From Eretmocerus hayati (taxonomy: Eukaryota; Arthropoda; Insecta; Hymenoptera; Aphelinidae): a DNA stretch of 64,000 nucleotides. Location: the NCBI GenBank assembly GCA_029851415.1, contig CM056743.1, positions 14,314,727 to 14,378,726 on the forward strand. Direction: 5' to 3'. The notes beneath the pieces were generated by a model. That model was not told the origin of the DNA, ran no database searches, and saw only the letters and a list, made by a program, of their open reading frames with translations. Made by a program: the position numbers and the translations under genes. Below, piece after piece: positions 45,099 through 57,382 of this stretch. Positions within the stretch are counted from its first letter, which is position 1. Each line of letters begins with the position of its first letter.

Positions 45099-45288
45099 GG
45101 GGTCTGATTGTGACGAGATCTTCGTACGCTCCCTCCGCATCGTCCGCATCGTCCGTATCTCTTACTCCAATTCCTGTCCTGTGATTGACTACAGCTAGGA
45201 GGAATAGCCAATCACAGAACAGAAATTGGAATAAGAGATACGGACGATGCGGACGGAGCGTAGGGAGCGCTCGTCACAATCAGACCCC
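45099..45288. mobile_element. 190-bp palindromic MITE
   Basis: GGGGTCTGATTGTGACGAG and its complement form the ends, and the arms continue almost to the centre. The left arm includes a threefold GCATCGTCC-like repeat. No clear target duplication is seen. Confidence 0.7.
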
Positions 45289-45526
45289 TGACGTGGCTCT
45301 CTGATGATGTTGAAATCACATCCACGTTTTTGTTATAAAGTACCCATCCTCTAGACGGTTGAAATGCGTTATTGGTCTATCAATAATTTCGGCATTGTCA
45401 TAAAACATCCACTCTGTTGAATCCAGGTCTTTCACGTAGTATGTTTGATAGTGGATGCTATAATAAGGATCTTGGAGTCTCTTACAGAAAATTCGAAAAC
45501 TCTCACCACTGCTGAAAATAGTCAAC

Positions 45527-46491
45527 ACTAACGAGAGGAGGACCTGACCTTTGGATCACCAATCCTTGCCAAAATTTTTTTACGATCTTGTGTCACCTAG
45601 AGTATGAAGAATCCAGAGTAACTCCGTCAAATGGGCCATCTATCCAGGGGCGGGTTTTCGCAGTCGTGAGGATTTTACCAAATTAGTAAATTATTAAAAA
45701 ACGTGCTTGAGCGCATGCGCTGGATTCGGCAGGATTCAAAAGCTTGGTTCACACAATCACATTTACGCGCCTTTTTTAAAACTCGAATTCCTGAAATGAG
45801 GGAAAATTTGAGAGAGAATGGTAAAAATTTAATAATTATACAGAGATATTGAAGAGATTGGTCTTTAATATCTTCAATGTGCTTTTGATCGCAGAGTGGG
45901 GAGAAATGAGTTAGTTTTGTTCTGAAAACAAGGACTACAAATTCAGCGTGGCGTTCAATGAAGGTTTATTCAATGTCTCACAAAACTTTTAGTCCCTTTT
46001 TCACGACAAACTATTTGGTTCGCCGTAAAAAAGAGGCCAAGGATATGCATAATAAGTGTCTTCGATGTCAACGTACAATTATCAGAATTTCCCGATTCTC
46101 TTTCAAATTCTTCCTTATTTCAGGAATTCGAGTTTTAAAAAGCGCGCGTGAATGTGATCGTGTGAACCAAGCTTTTTGATTCTGCTGGACCCAGCGCATG
46201 CGCTGTCACGCAAATTTTAGTAATTAAATAATTTAGTAAATTTTTCAAATGAGCGAAAACCCTACCCAGAGCTACAAGCAAGAATGTTAGCGTTGCCAGT
46301 ATATCTATATATATCACTTTTTAACATGGGCCTATATGGGCAATGTTGATGTCATGGGCTGTAACTTTGAACAGGAGGCCCATTTGACGGAGTTACTCTG
46401 GATTCTTCATATTCTAGGTAATACAAAAGGACCTGTAAAAAAATTTTGAACAAGATTGATGATCCAAAGGCCTGGTCCTCCCCTTGTAAGT
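45527..46491. mobile_element. Foldback MITE, 335-bp family, copy 2 (interrupted)
   Basis: The outer arms (45527-45644 and 46372-46491) have the family ends, and the family's centre ('catgggcctatatgggcaatg') survives at 46326-46346. Removing 45648-46266 restores a normal-sized member of about 345 bp. Confidence 0.75.
45648..46266. mobile_element. 619-bp foldback nested inside the MITE
   Basis: The ends GGGCGGGTTTTCGC and GCGAAAACCCTACC are inverted, and the arms continue past GAGCGCATGCGCTGG and its partner at 46185-46205. CAG is repeated on both sides (45645-45647 and 46267-46269), a 3-bp target duplication. The centre has no recognisable gene. Confidence 0.75.
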
Positions 46492-46870
46492 CAAACATGG
46501 GGCCTTCCTCTGTGAAACTGACGAAGATACTTCCAGGTCTCAAAGTACGTCCATTCACCATCATCCACCCGAAAGTTTTTACTGATGTACAAAAATCTTA
46601 AGGCAAAAATTTTTGAAAATCATGATAGTCTTCGTGATTTCTCAATTCAAATTTTTTCAGAGATCCGTGAGTAGACTTCGACAATTCATGTTTACTCAAA
46701 AAGAGGTAGTTCAAGTATAACTGATTCCTCAAGCAAATAGTTCGGGCAATGTTTGTTCGATTTCTAGAATTTCTTGCAGGGATTTTGCTTCGAGCATGCA
46801 TCGCACTTCCCATTTCAGTGCGCGCTTTTATTGTTCAAACAGCTCCTTGTTTCACTGTCGAAATCAAACT
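46492..46870. other. Intergenic DNA, nothing recognised
   Basis: Short overlapping frames on both strands only. Confidence 0.4.
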
Positions 46871-46924
46871 GGCCGGTGTGCAGAGATATCGAACGCACGT
46901 TAAACGGTTGACACCGGCCCTTCC

Positions 46925-46957
<33 letters not shown>

Positions 46958-47417
46958 AGTAGTTGAGCATTTCTAGTCAAATATGGAAAAACTCCTGAAG
47001 TGAAATATGAATAAGTCCACTTCCAATCTGGACTTATTCCGGTAAAGTGAGAACCAGACGGCCTCGGCAGAATTTGCGCAGAAAGAATGCATTTCTCCTG
47101 AAAAATACAGGAGTAATTACCGAAACACAAAGGAGTTGACCCGACTGTGCACACTGGAATATTTACGGAATAGGATCCAGGAGAAACCCCGCTATTATAA
47201 TGGTATTATTCCATCCAAGATCGGTAAAAACTCCTAATTTGATCAGGATTTTATGCCGATTTGCCAGATCTGTAAGATCTCCTGTTTTGAAACAGGAGTA
47301 TTTATGCTTTGTTCTGGAAACTTTACGGAACAAACAGGGAAAATTTAGAGGGGAATGCGTTCGCGACACTCATAACTCGGCATTTCTGTAATAATTACTG
47401 TTTTATTTTTCTCAGTG
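46871..47417. repeat. Hairpin-rich stretch ending in TTTTTCTCAGTG
   Basis: A GGCCGGTGT/ACACCGGCC inversion, a TA microsatellite (46926-46957), an AATAAGTCC/GGACTTATT hairpin and two CTCCTG/CAGGAG hairpins follow one another. The right edge matches the CACTGAGAAAAA end of the MITE at 31954, so part of this is probably a degenerate member. Confidence 0.4.
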
Positions 47418-47525
47418 TAGTTTTGAGTTATTACATGTCTGAGGAAATCAAAAAGTAAATGAATTGATTATCCTCCACGTATATTTCACTGACTCTCAGA
47501 ACATTCCTTCTATGACGATTTATAT

Positions 47526-47834
47526 CTAAACATCTCCTTTTTGGGCATCTCAATATTCAACCACGTGTTTGTTCTGTATGTTTTCGTGGGAGAATTGATG
47601 GAACGAGAGTGTTCTGTGAGTAATTGAACATTATTAGATTGTGTAATGAGTTGCGTGATGATTATGAGTCCGTATATCACACTCTTCGATATTCGAAACT
47701 TAAAAGTCGTCCGATTCGAAATTCACCCAACGGCTCACGGTGAAAATTTTTTTGGTAACTTGTTTTGATGATGATCCCGTCCGAATTTCGGGAGTTTCTT
47801 CCAGTCCGATTAAAACTTGGTTCAAGCTCACCGT
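47526..47834 (-). repeat. Dispersed repeat, copy 2
   Basis: This is the reverse-oriented partner of 43234-43500, sharing blocks around CTAAACAT, GAACATTATTAG, GCGTGATGATTATGA and CACGGTGAGC. It carries a 65-codon frame (47677-47874) that is not supported as a gene. Confidence 0.6.
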
Positions 47835-50800
47835 GTAAGGCTTGTTGAGGTAGGGCATGTACCCTGAAAATCATATAATGCTTCCGATTTTCGTGAAGAA
47901 ATTTGAAGGCAAAATTATGTGTGTCATACGTAGAGCAAAGCGGAGGAATACTTAATTTTTCTGACTGTAACTCAAATCTTCTAATAAACCTGAATGATCT
48001 CAGCTGTTTGTCTAAGCTGTAGATGCAAATTTGCTTTGTCTAATTGAGCACACTCAATACAAGTATTGCATACAAAACCTCAGAAGAGTCACAAGCCCGG
48101 CTCTAAACAGGTAGTCCTGAATCAATCAAGACGTTTCATAAGACTACATTAGGTGAATCGTCTTTTGATGGCAGAATCTACTTTAGTATACGAAATGGCA
48201 CATTCAGCATACAGTCCACACTCGTCCAATCAAATAGTAGAAGCTTAAAAACTCGTTTATAAATTATTCCAAGACATCAGATTTCAGATTATAAAATAAT
48301 TATGTTTGTGGACAGCCAGTACTCATCACTATTATTTTGAAATTTGTATGTATCTATTTCAGGCCATCCGTTTTGGCTCGATAATATCGTTGAAAAAAGG
48401 GCAATCCTCACATAAATCTTCATTCTGACATATAGCTCTAAGCTGAAAATTTTTTCGAAGATTTTTATCTCGATCGATGAACAATGCTATTCATGTATTA
48501 AAGTGAGAATAGACTGTTACTACCGACAACGCTTCAATCGCTTTGAATTCTGTTTCATATTGAACTCACATGTACATAGATATATAACTCTACCCTTTAC
48601 TCTATATAACAAGTAAATTGGAAATGGCCCATACACAGTGAGAGAGAGAGTGAGAAAGAGCTGTGAGGTCAAAAACAACAAAAGCGTTCCGATATTCCAT
48701 CAAGAGAACGCGTGCACGGGCGATGACGATATGAAACGGCAAAGAGCGATTCGCCTTTGTGACTTTGGAATGACAATTTGGTAGCGTTTAACTGCGACAT
48801 GCGCATTCTCGTACCGAAACAATGCATTTACAAAATGTACAACAGGCCATGTGGGAAAACGTTATTCGCTTTTCCATTTTTCATCGACAAAACAAAGAGT
48901 TATCGAAGATATTTGAATTACGTCAATATAGACCAATCAACCGGTATGCACTTATACAGGCAGAGGGAATATTTGTGAAGCTATATGCAGAGGGACCATC
49001 AATATTTTTCGGTGCATGCAGCCAATTTATACACCTCTATCGGATGTGGGAGCTCCATTCGTGTCACATCACATGTAAAATATATGAGAACCGAGATGGA
49101 ACCTAAATGCGTGTTTTGTACGGTTGAATGCACATTTTTCATTTTTTTTAAATCTATCGTAGCATCTTCATTCCTATTTGTAGTTGATCTTGAATGAAGT
49201 CATGCAAGTGATCAATTATTTAAGATAATTTTTGATTTATGAACATTGATTAGGTTTTGGTTGAGTATGTTCTGCCATTTTTGTTTTTAATATCATATTG
49301 TTCGCGTTCTATCATCACGATGAGATCATTTTACTTCTTCCTCAACACCATAACGTCAATGAGAAATACAGCTGAACGAAAGAAAACTTTGCAAGATTGA
49401 ATTTAGAACGCGGACGTACGGGAAAGTGGCACTTCAAAGTTTTTGATATAGATTAAAAAAGAAGTTCACAACTCCCATGCTAAGATGTCGATTTCTTGAG
49501 TTTCTCTCATCTTGAAATGAACTAGACTGAGGGATTGTTTGACGACTCTTGAATTCACATTACTTTGCAAGAATTTCATCAATATTGCGTAGGCAGATTT
49601 AGAAGCTTACAATGAGAACGCACTGATCGTACACTGTAAGAAGAAATGCTTGAAATTAGTCTAATCGCCTGAAAATAAACATTACAAGGTCAGGGTTTTT
49701 TTTTTGTGATTCAGTGCGACTTTTTACTGACTTTAATCATTCCTTTTAACAGTGTACAACTGAAAGTGAGTTAAGTTGATTCAGTGGCTCCTGTCTGGGC
49801 TCTTTCATTTCGACCACTCAATTTCTAGTGTTGTGATGATTACTGGCCATTATCCTTCATCAAAGTCAGAATTTGTTCAGAATTCGGTTAAGAGCTCTAC
49901 AAAACTCAGAATCTGACTCAGTCATTCTGTAATAAAAAAATTATCAACAGTCTGTTTATCAAGATTTTACACATAACTCGAATTAGAAATCAGCCATAAT
50001 AAAAGAATCTGATTGATAAATCTAGTTCATAAATGATAGTACCTGCACCATAACCTTCGAACTATCCGATGTAGAAGTCTTTTGATTAGCCGTTGAAAAG
50101 TAACCCTGCACAAGCCCCGATTCATCAATAGACAACGCACTCAACAAATAATCATCTTCTTTCAGAATGAGTGTGTATTTTGCTCTCTAATTCAATCACA
50201 GAGCTCTTAAAAAGCATTTCAAACCAACCCTTGAATTACCAAATTAGTAAGTGGCATATCATTCAGAGCAATTGACTAACAGACCCATCACTCGAAGATC
50301 AAATGAACAACTCAATTACCTTGCAATAACACCTCAATTCTCTTTTCGTATAAAGTATGTATTAGTAGTGAATGACACGGGAAGAAAAAACCGCAAAGCT
50401 CAGCCCCAAAATTACGCCTTCAATAAGTAGTGGCACACGCACCCACAAAGATCAAATTTAGAGTCTCTCCAGCTCGAACAAATTGGCCGAGTTTGCGGTC
50501 AGCAAAATAAGGGAGTAGGGATCCTTTTAGAAGAGGCGACACTTGCGTGTGCCAAAGCTGCTTTCGTGTTTTGGATGCATCTTTACTTTGGGAGACTGGC
50601 CCACCACATGGAGAAAGAGAGGCGCCTGAAAATTATCCAGAGCCATTTGGCTCTCTCCTGGCGTTCTCTAGTTGTGTGCTCGTAATAGAATAACCACAGG
50701 GAGAGGATGTCTGTAATTGTAAGAATCAGTTAATGACAGGCTGTCTATCCCGCAACAGAGACGCAGTTTTACTTTGCTTTGGTCGGGTTCAGCTGACCAC

Positions 50801-51654
50801 TCTTGTGAGACATTATCGGCTTGAGGACCGTCTGAGAGGGTAAGATTTGATTTCTCACCTGTAACCCCAGATTCTACTCTGTAGTCTGTCAATTAGAAAA
50901 TTTTTGTTCTTGATTTTTGAATCCTAGAGACTGTTTCCATTGGCGGTTATTTTCAAAGTGAATTATTCTGTGAATGTGTAAATGAATCGTTGTCCTGGAA
51001 AATCCCTCTAAAATTTGGCCAAGAGATTATAATGAATGTGGACAGTCTATGAAAGATCTAAATAATTTTATTGGTAGTGTAAAATTGGCCCAGAGCTGTC
51101 CGTATACTTGGGAATTTTTCTGAGGGCCTCTCGACGTGATTTTGTTAATCTTCAACCCACCCAAGGCTGTAGGTCCGGCAAATTGATCTCAGGAAGAGTT
51201 TAAAAATGTCGTGATAAAAGAAAAGGATCCGGTCATGCCTGATTATTCAGGGTTTGAGGTCAGTCTTCAATTCATCCCTCTTCCAAGCCAACACATGGAT
51301 TTGATACATCTTTGTTTCACTCGGGAACTATAGCACGATTTCTGGATTTCTCACTGATTGAGTGGCTAAAAATATGCCTGTGAGACTCTTAGAGTCTTCT
51401 GGAGTCAAATCTTCGAGATTCGGATGATTTAAAATTAGCGTTATTGCTTCTCTAGCTACCGCTCATTTGGTGTCTACAAGTTCTTGATATGTCAGAAGCT
51501 CCTGAAAGGCTCTTGTAGCTCTGAAATGATGTTTGTAAGATGAGAGTTTATGATAAATTGATGGTATTAAAAAAAGGTTCCCTGTGAAGTTTGTGAATAT
51601 GGCATATTATCGATTAGTGCATTGACCAGTCACTCTCAGACATAACCTAAACGG
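47835..51654. other. Gene-poor stretch, nothing recognised
   Basis: There are short frames on both strands near 48780-49200 and 50670-50890. No repeat ends, exons or RNA genes could be supported over about 3.8 kb. Confidence 0.4.
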
Positions 51655-51870
51655 CCACGTGATATATTCCAGCCACACTAGACCGAAGTATACCAAACTA
51701 GACTGAATGATACCAAATTAGGCTGAACTAGGCCGGATTAGACCAAACTGAACCGAACCAGACTGAATTAGGCCAGAGTAGACCGAACTAGAGCGTATTA
51801 GACCGAACCAAACCGAGTTAGACCGAATGAGGCCGAATCAGACCTAACTGAACCGGATAAGGCTCTAGTA
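51655..51870. repeat. Degenerate TAGACCGAAC array
   Basis: About twenty imperfect ten-base units (AGACCGAACT, AGGCCGAATT and similar) occur in a row. This is the complement of the GGTCTGG theme at 27.6-28.2 kb. Confidence 0.85.
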
Positions 51871-52038
51871 TTAGTTTTATATTTTTATGTTGAGTTTTGG
51901 TTAGCAGTGAAATTGGATTTCACCGGCAATCTTTGTCGTCAGGATATTTGTCAGATGACATTCATGTGGGACGGACTATCATAGGCCTTTAAGTTTTCTT
52001 CGTCAGGAATGAAGACATTTGTTCAACTGTTCAATGAG

Positions 52039-52357
52039 ACTGACTAGCAACACCCAGGGGTTGTGAAACACGGATTTTGCTGAAACTCTGGGGATATTCT
52101 CCTTCTACCGCCATAAGATGGAACCCAGAGCCGCACTTGTAAGCGCCAAACCGTTTTTGAGCTTACGAGTATGTTTATACATATCTTTCTTGGACATGGG
52201 CCCATATGGGCAATGCCAATATCATAGGCTATAGCTTAAAAATGGCTGGGCATTGGCAAGTGCGATTTTGGATTTCACCTTTTGGTAGTAAAAAGAGACT
52301 ATCCCCGGAGTTTCAGCTGAATCCGTGGCCCACAACACCTGAGTGCTCCTTGTGAGT
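52039..52357. mobile_element. Foldback MITE, 335-bp family, copy 3
   Basis: It is a diverged copy: the ends read ACTGACTAGCAAC and, complemented, ACTCACAAGGAGC. The centre has CATGGGCCCATATGGGCAATG and the conserved GGCTATAGCT. Confidence 0.7.
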
Positions 52358-52394
52358 TAGACCTACTCATGAGCGAATCAAAGTAAACAACGAC

Positions 52395-52570
52395 TGATTA
52401 GACTGAATTGGGCCAAATTGAACCGAGTTAGACTGACAATTCAGACCGAACTGGACCTAACTAGAGTAAACTAGTGCAATCTCGTTCAGTTTTGTGTGAA
52501 CTAGACCGAACTAGACCGTATGAGTACGGTCCTATAGCAGAGTACCAAAATTGTATGAGACCGGATAGGA
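52395..52570. repeat. Degenerate TAGACTGAA array, second block
   Basis: It has the same ten-base theme as 51655-51870. The two blocks flank the MITE at 52039-52357 and its surroundings, and may once have been continuous. Confidence 0.75.
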
Positions 52571-54472
52571 CCAGTTCACCCCTCCATCCATCCTACCTCC
52601 TACTCAACCAGCCACAAACCCATCTACATATCGACTCACCCACGGACACCCATTATACTTCACATTTTTCACGTACGCAACCCGATGGGCGTGATCCAGA
52701 TGAAAAAATGTTGGGCTGGCGTTTGATCGTTAATTGATCAATGTATTTTGATGCATTGGTCCCGAGAAATCACACAAGTTTGAGCAGTATTCATTCATTC
52801 CAGAAACATGCAGCCTCGAAAATGAAAAAAATAAAGAATTCATGTCCTTGTCTTGGACTGTTCAAAAAAAGAGTTATCAATCTTTCAAGCCTGTAATTGC
52901 TATCTTCTCTACATATCTATCCCCCGGTGATTCACGAGTCAGTGGTCAAACTAATGCACGGAACACTTATTGATATTAAAATTCGGCCGTCACTCATATA
53001 GTGACACTGAATTTTAGCAGTGGGAAGCTGTGGAAAAATGGCAGAATAAGTACATCGACGTGAACGATCGGAAGATGGAAAAGGTAGATAAGATGCGCAA
53101 GGGAATCACAGTTGTATACTTGGGCTGGATAGAAAGAGAGAACCAAAGTGAGACTCCCGCGGGATCGCTTAGGCATCCCATACTTCCTAACATCCCCGAA
53201 AAAGATCGAGGGTTTGGATGCCTGCATTTACCGACATCGATTCTCCCCTTGCTGTCGACTACTGTATGTATATATTCATCGTTCTTGACGGGTGGCCGCT
53301 TCTTTCTGCCGGAATATTGGAAAATAATGCACTTACACCAGTGAAAGAGAATGAAAGAGAAGAAGATGTAACATTTTGGCCCCGATACATACCACCCCCG
53401 TAAACGCTACATTTGCCGCTCGTTTGATTCGCTTCTCTTGGGAGCTGTATACTTTACTAGACATCCCAAAAGCCTGTAGAAATGGTTCAGAGTGGTGGGA
53501 CGGTAGCAAATCTACCCGAGCACTAATGAAATTTAAGTAGACGTATACGTGTATTTGCCATTTCATCAGCTATCTCCAGTAGCTTTCTTTTTTTTTCCAC
53601 TCTATATATTCGATATTCTAGGTATATTTCCTACCCTTGGGAACCTCTTTTCAATTGCTAATCTCAAAGAGCTGACTGGTCAGTTTTACAATGCTTATCT
53701 CTTCATTCGAATATTGTGGAATGTGAATTCTGGTCAGTTTTGTACTACGTGTGAAACTGGTCCCGATGAGCTTCAAAGCTATATTTCATTCAGTGACTCT
53801 GATCAACTTGTAGACTGTTCTTGCCCTTGATACAAGAATTTGACACGTTCACTGTCTCAGCAGAAATTGCATCCAGCTGTATGCTGTATGCGATGGGCCT
53901 TATTTGATAGAATTTCGATCACTACCGCACACAAAGTTGGACGCGTGGGCTCCATCAGTGAAAGTGTTAAATGAGTATCATATGAATTAAGATGATTCCA
54001 CATCTCTTCGATCTTGAAGGACGGTGGAGAATGTAATAGATTCCAAAAGAATCACGATAGAAATTTTATGGCAAAATTTTGTTCACTAGGTGTTCCGTGG
54101 ACCTCATCAGGTTTAGCAAATTCCAGTTGTCGGATCTGATTTGCTTGGTATGATCAAGCAAAGGGGGCGGAATGTTGAAGTATCTCGAGCCTGCGATTAG
54201 ACTCACTCTGCTTACCTGTATTGACGAGAGACATATGTCATGTTTGGTTCCAAATACAAGGTCGTTAAAAAAATCATGACAATGTGGAAAATAACAAAAC
54301 CCAAGCGTGATGGGGTACACAAAAAATATCGCAGTAAAATCTCTATCGTGAAATTTTTGGAATTATCACATTCCCCACCGTCCTTCAAAATTGACAAAAA
54401 TATCTGACAAAGACGTTAAAGACTGATAATATCATTCGAGATAAGTATTTCCTAGGAGGAAGTTGTTAATTC
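52571..54472. other. Intergenic DNA, nothing firm
   Basis: A plus frame at 53549-53830 (93 codons) and overlapping frames at 52994-53344 were considered. Neither shows a family resemblance or matched splice sites. Confidence 0.4.
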
Positions 54473-54803
54473 ACTCACAATGAGAGGTCATGGTCTGTGG
54501 GTCGTGAATTCGGCTGAAACTCTGGAAATCGTCTCCTTTTGGCACCAAAAGATGATATCCAAAACCGCTAACTTGAATGCTAAAACGTTTCAGAGTATGG
54601 TCAATCACATTAGCATTGTTAGTATACCTATATATATCAACTTTCAACATGGGCCTATATGGGCAACGCTAATGTCATAGGCTGTAGCTCCAAAACGTTT
54701 CAGCATTCATGTAAGCGGTTTCGGATATCATCTTTTGGTGCCAAAATGAAACGATTCCGAGAGTTTCAACCGAATCCACAGACCATGACCTCTCCTTGTC
54801 AGT
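54473..54803. mobile_element. Foldback MITE, 335-bp family, copy 4
   Basis: The ends ACTCACAATGAGAGGTC and, complemented, ACTGACAAGGAGAGGTC bound arms of about 115 bp, with a centre containing CATGGGCCTATATGGGCAACG. This is one of the best-preserved copies. Confidence 0.85.
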
Positions 54804-55590
54804 GTTCTGACGGTAGGCACACGAAGAAGGTCATAAAGTCTCTCAAAGAAGTCAACTCATTCCCTGGTATTATGACTTTGTTAAATAGAACTCTACAAAA
54901 CCGCACCCCCACTCAAGTACATCAAACGCTACAACAGTGGCCCTACAGTGGGCATGGCCGATCTTCAATTTTTCTTCCAGTTCTCGCTGGTGCATATTGA
55001 GAATTTTAAGGAGACCAGTTGAATCTTTGGAGATCGAAACAACGCATGATTACGGGTCATAAAGTCTTCACATATAATTGAACAAAAGGAGAACGAAATA
55101 AACGGAAATGTCATATGCATCTAGTTATACCGATCCTCTCAGATTTAGACAAGCCACTCAAGACCGAGGCATAAATATCTTGAATCAGCATAATCATTCA
55201 ATTGAATTACTAATGCTTTTCACGAATCTGATTATGGCTACTTGCAAGCTCGTGGGAATTTACAAAACCGGGTCAGTTGGAATGGAATCATCAGCAGTGT
55301 ATGTCGTCTAGAAGTGAGCTGCCACTCGATCAAAACCATTATCTTTTCACTCATTCTTAGTCCTTGATGAGATAAGAAACGTGTAATTTTCTTGGCGTAA
55401 AAGTAAGTGAGTGATGAGCACGGTGCTCATATTTTTCCCTTCAGAACGTTTGCGTATAAGTACGACGGATTAATGGAATTATAATTGGAAATCAAGATGC
55501 ACCAAGAACTTCATGGGGTGTATAAACTGGTGCTGCTTTTGTAATGAACTCTGAGGTATTAGATTCGCTATCTTTTTGGAACGAAGCCCT
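54804..55590. other. Intergenic DNA before the large palindrome
   Basis: A 67-codon plus frame (55108-55311) has no support. Nothing else was seen. Confidence 0.4.
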
Positions 55591-57382
55591 TAGTCCGGGG
55601 TCTAGGTAGGCTCCCGTATGCACTTTGAGGTGCGACCATGAAACAAACGTATTTTAACGTATTTTTTTGCGTAGAATCCGAATCCGTCATTATTTTTCAC
55701 ATAAGTGGTGCAGAAGACCTTCAAAAATGCATTTTTCTAACCTAAAACCGGTGTTCTCGTGAGCTTGTTAATAGCAATCGTGTTTCATGTTTTAAAACCT
55801 CTGCATGAGTTGAGATATGTCGTGAGAGGTATCCGAGCATCAATTTTGAGTCCCTGAGAAGGAATATACAGGGTGCTTTCCGCTGTCACCAGCGCTGAGT
55901 ATATAACAAGGGGCCTGCTGCGCGAGACTCCTCGTCTCAAGCGAGATCAAAATGTCTCTCTCACATCGACATCCTAGTGCCACAATAACATCAGCTCTGA
56001 CTCCCCCTTACCCCCCCCCCCCCCCCCAAGCAATATACAGGGTGCATTTCCGACAAATGCAGCCAACGTGGATGGAATTGATTTGAAATGATCCATTTGA
56101 CGTAGGAAGGTTTCAAAGGAGGTAGTCTTTTCCACATCACGATTCCATCGAAAGATATAGATCGATCATCCTCAACTAGTCAATGATCGTTTTGAACTCT
56201 TTCATGGGTGTTGAGTAGGAGGATTGCTACACCAGGTCAACACGTTTCTACTTTCCCGTTATCAATCGGTAATAAAGGATGCCCTTCAAGTCAGCCGATA
56301 TTTATTTTTACAAGTACCCTTTTTCTGACAATGGCAGTACGAACAACATGCAATTCCAGCACTAACACAGATACATGAAATGCGAGAACACGTATCACAA
56401 ACGCAATTGGGCACAATTTCGTCCAGAGAAGGGAACAAACTAGATACTTTTTGGGGCATCAAAAGATTATTGTCCTCTACAAACCCGAATGATAGAGGAT
56501 CCAACTTGATTGCATCTTTTTTAAAGCAATTAACTTGATTATATGTGCAGTAAAATGCACGGCGAATGTGCAGTTCTATGGTTGCTGTGGTTGGTGGTAG
56601 GTCACAATTTCCGATGGTGAAAACTTGAAGTCGTTCCTTCTCAGTGATCTTCGTGTCAAAACTCGTTTGATTGTTGTTTGCCGTAACCATAGCAACGTTA
56701 GGATAGTGATATGCGGAGTTCCTCTATACAAAAAGTAAATTTAATATATATGTATATGTATACACATACATGTATACCAGGTATACGTGTACATGCACAT
56801 GATTCATTTACCAATAACTGCTCTGATAATTGCCAATCATTCGGTTCAGAGCTGACAAACATAAATATCGATAAATCTAGGATCATTTCAAATCAATTCC
56901 ATCCACGTTGGCTGCATTTTTCGGAAATGCACCCTGTATATTGCTTGGGGGGGGGGGGGGGGTAAGGGGGAGTCAGAGCTGATGTTATTGTGGCACTAGG
57001 ATGTCGATGTGAGAGAGACATTTTGATCTCGCTTGAGACGAGGAGTCTCGCGCAGCAGGCCCCTTGTTATATACTCAGCGCTGGTGACAGCGGAAAGCAC
57101 CCTGTATATTCCTTCTCAGGGACTCAAAATTGATGCTCGGATACCTCTCACGACATATCTCAACTCATGCAGAGGTTTTAAAACATGAAACACGATTGCT
57201 ATTAACAAGCTCACGAGAACACCGGTTTTAGGTTAGAAAAATGCATTTTTGAAGGTCTTCTGCACCACTTATGTAAAAAATAATGACGGATTCGGATTCT
57301 ACGCAAAAAAATACGTTAAAATACGTTTGTTTCATGGTCGCACCTCAAAGTGCATACGGGAGCCTACCTAGACCCCGGACTA
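55591..57382. mobile_element. 1.8-kb near-perfect palindromic element
   Basis: The left arm 55591-56094 and right arm 56880-57382 are almost identical inverted copies; in long stretches compared by eye only a few single-base differences appear. The ends begin TAGTCCGGGGTCTAGG. CCT lies immediately outside both ends, a possible 3-bp target duplication. Each arm contains two ATACAGGGTGC blocks and a C (or G) homopolymer of about 17. The 785-bp centre carries a cysteine-rich frame. Confidence 0.88.
56286..56723 (-). pseudogene. Cysteine-rich TE-associated protein, C-terminal exon
   Basis: A single open stretch with a good acceptor (ttactttttgtatag before 56723) runs to a stop at 56286. An internal Met gives 134 codons. 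The C-terminal 34 residues are a dense cysteine module (C-x-C-x2-C-x4-C-x-C-x6-CC-x2-C-x-C-x5-C), reminiscent of the CXC-like ends of uncharacterised transposon-linked insect proteins, preceded by H-I-R-R-A-F and L-D-P-L-S-F-G. It fills the unique centre of the palindrome. The N-terminal part is missing, so it is probably a captured or residual fragment. Confidence 0.55.
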
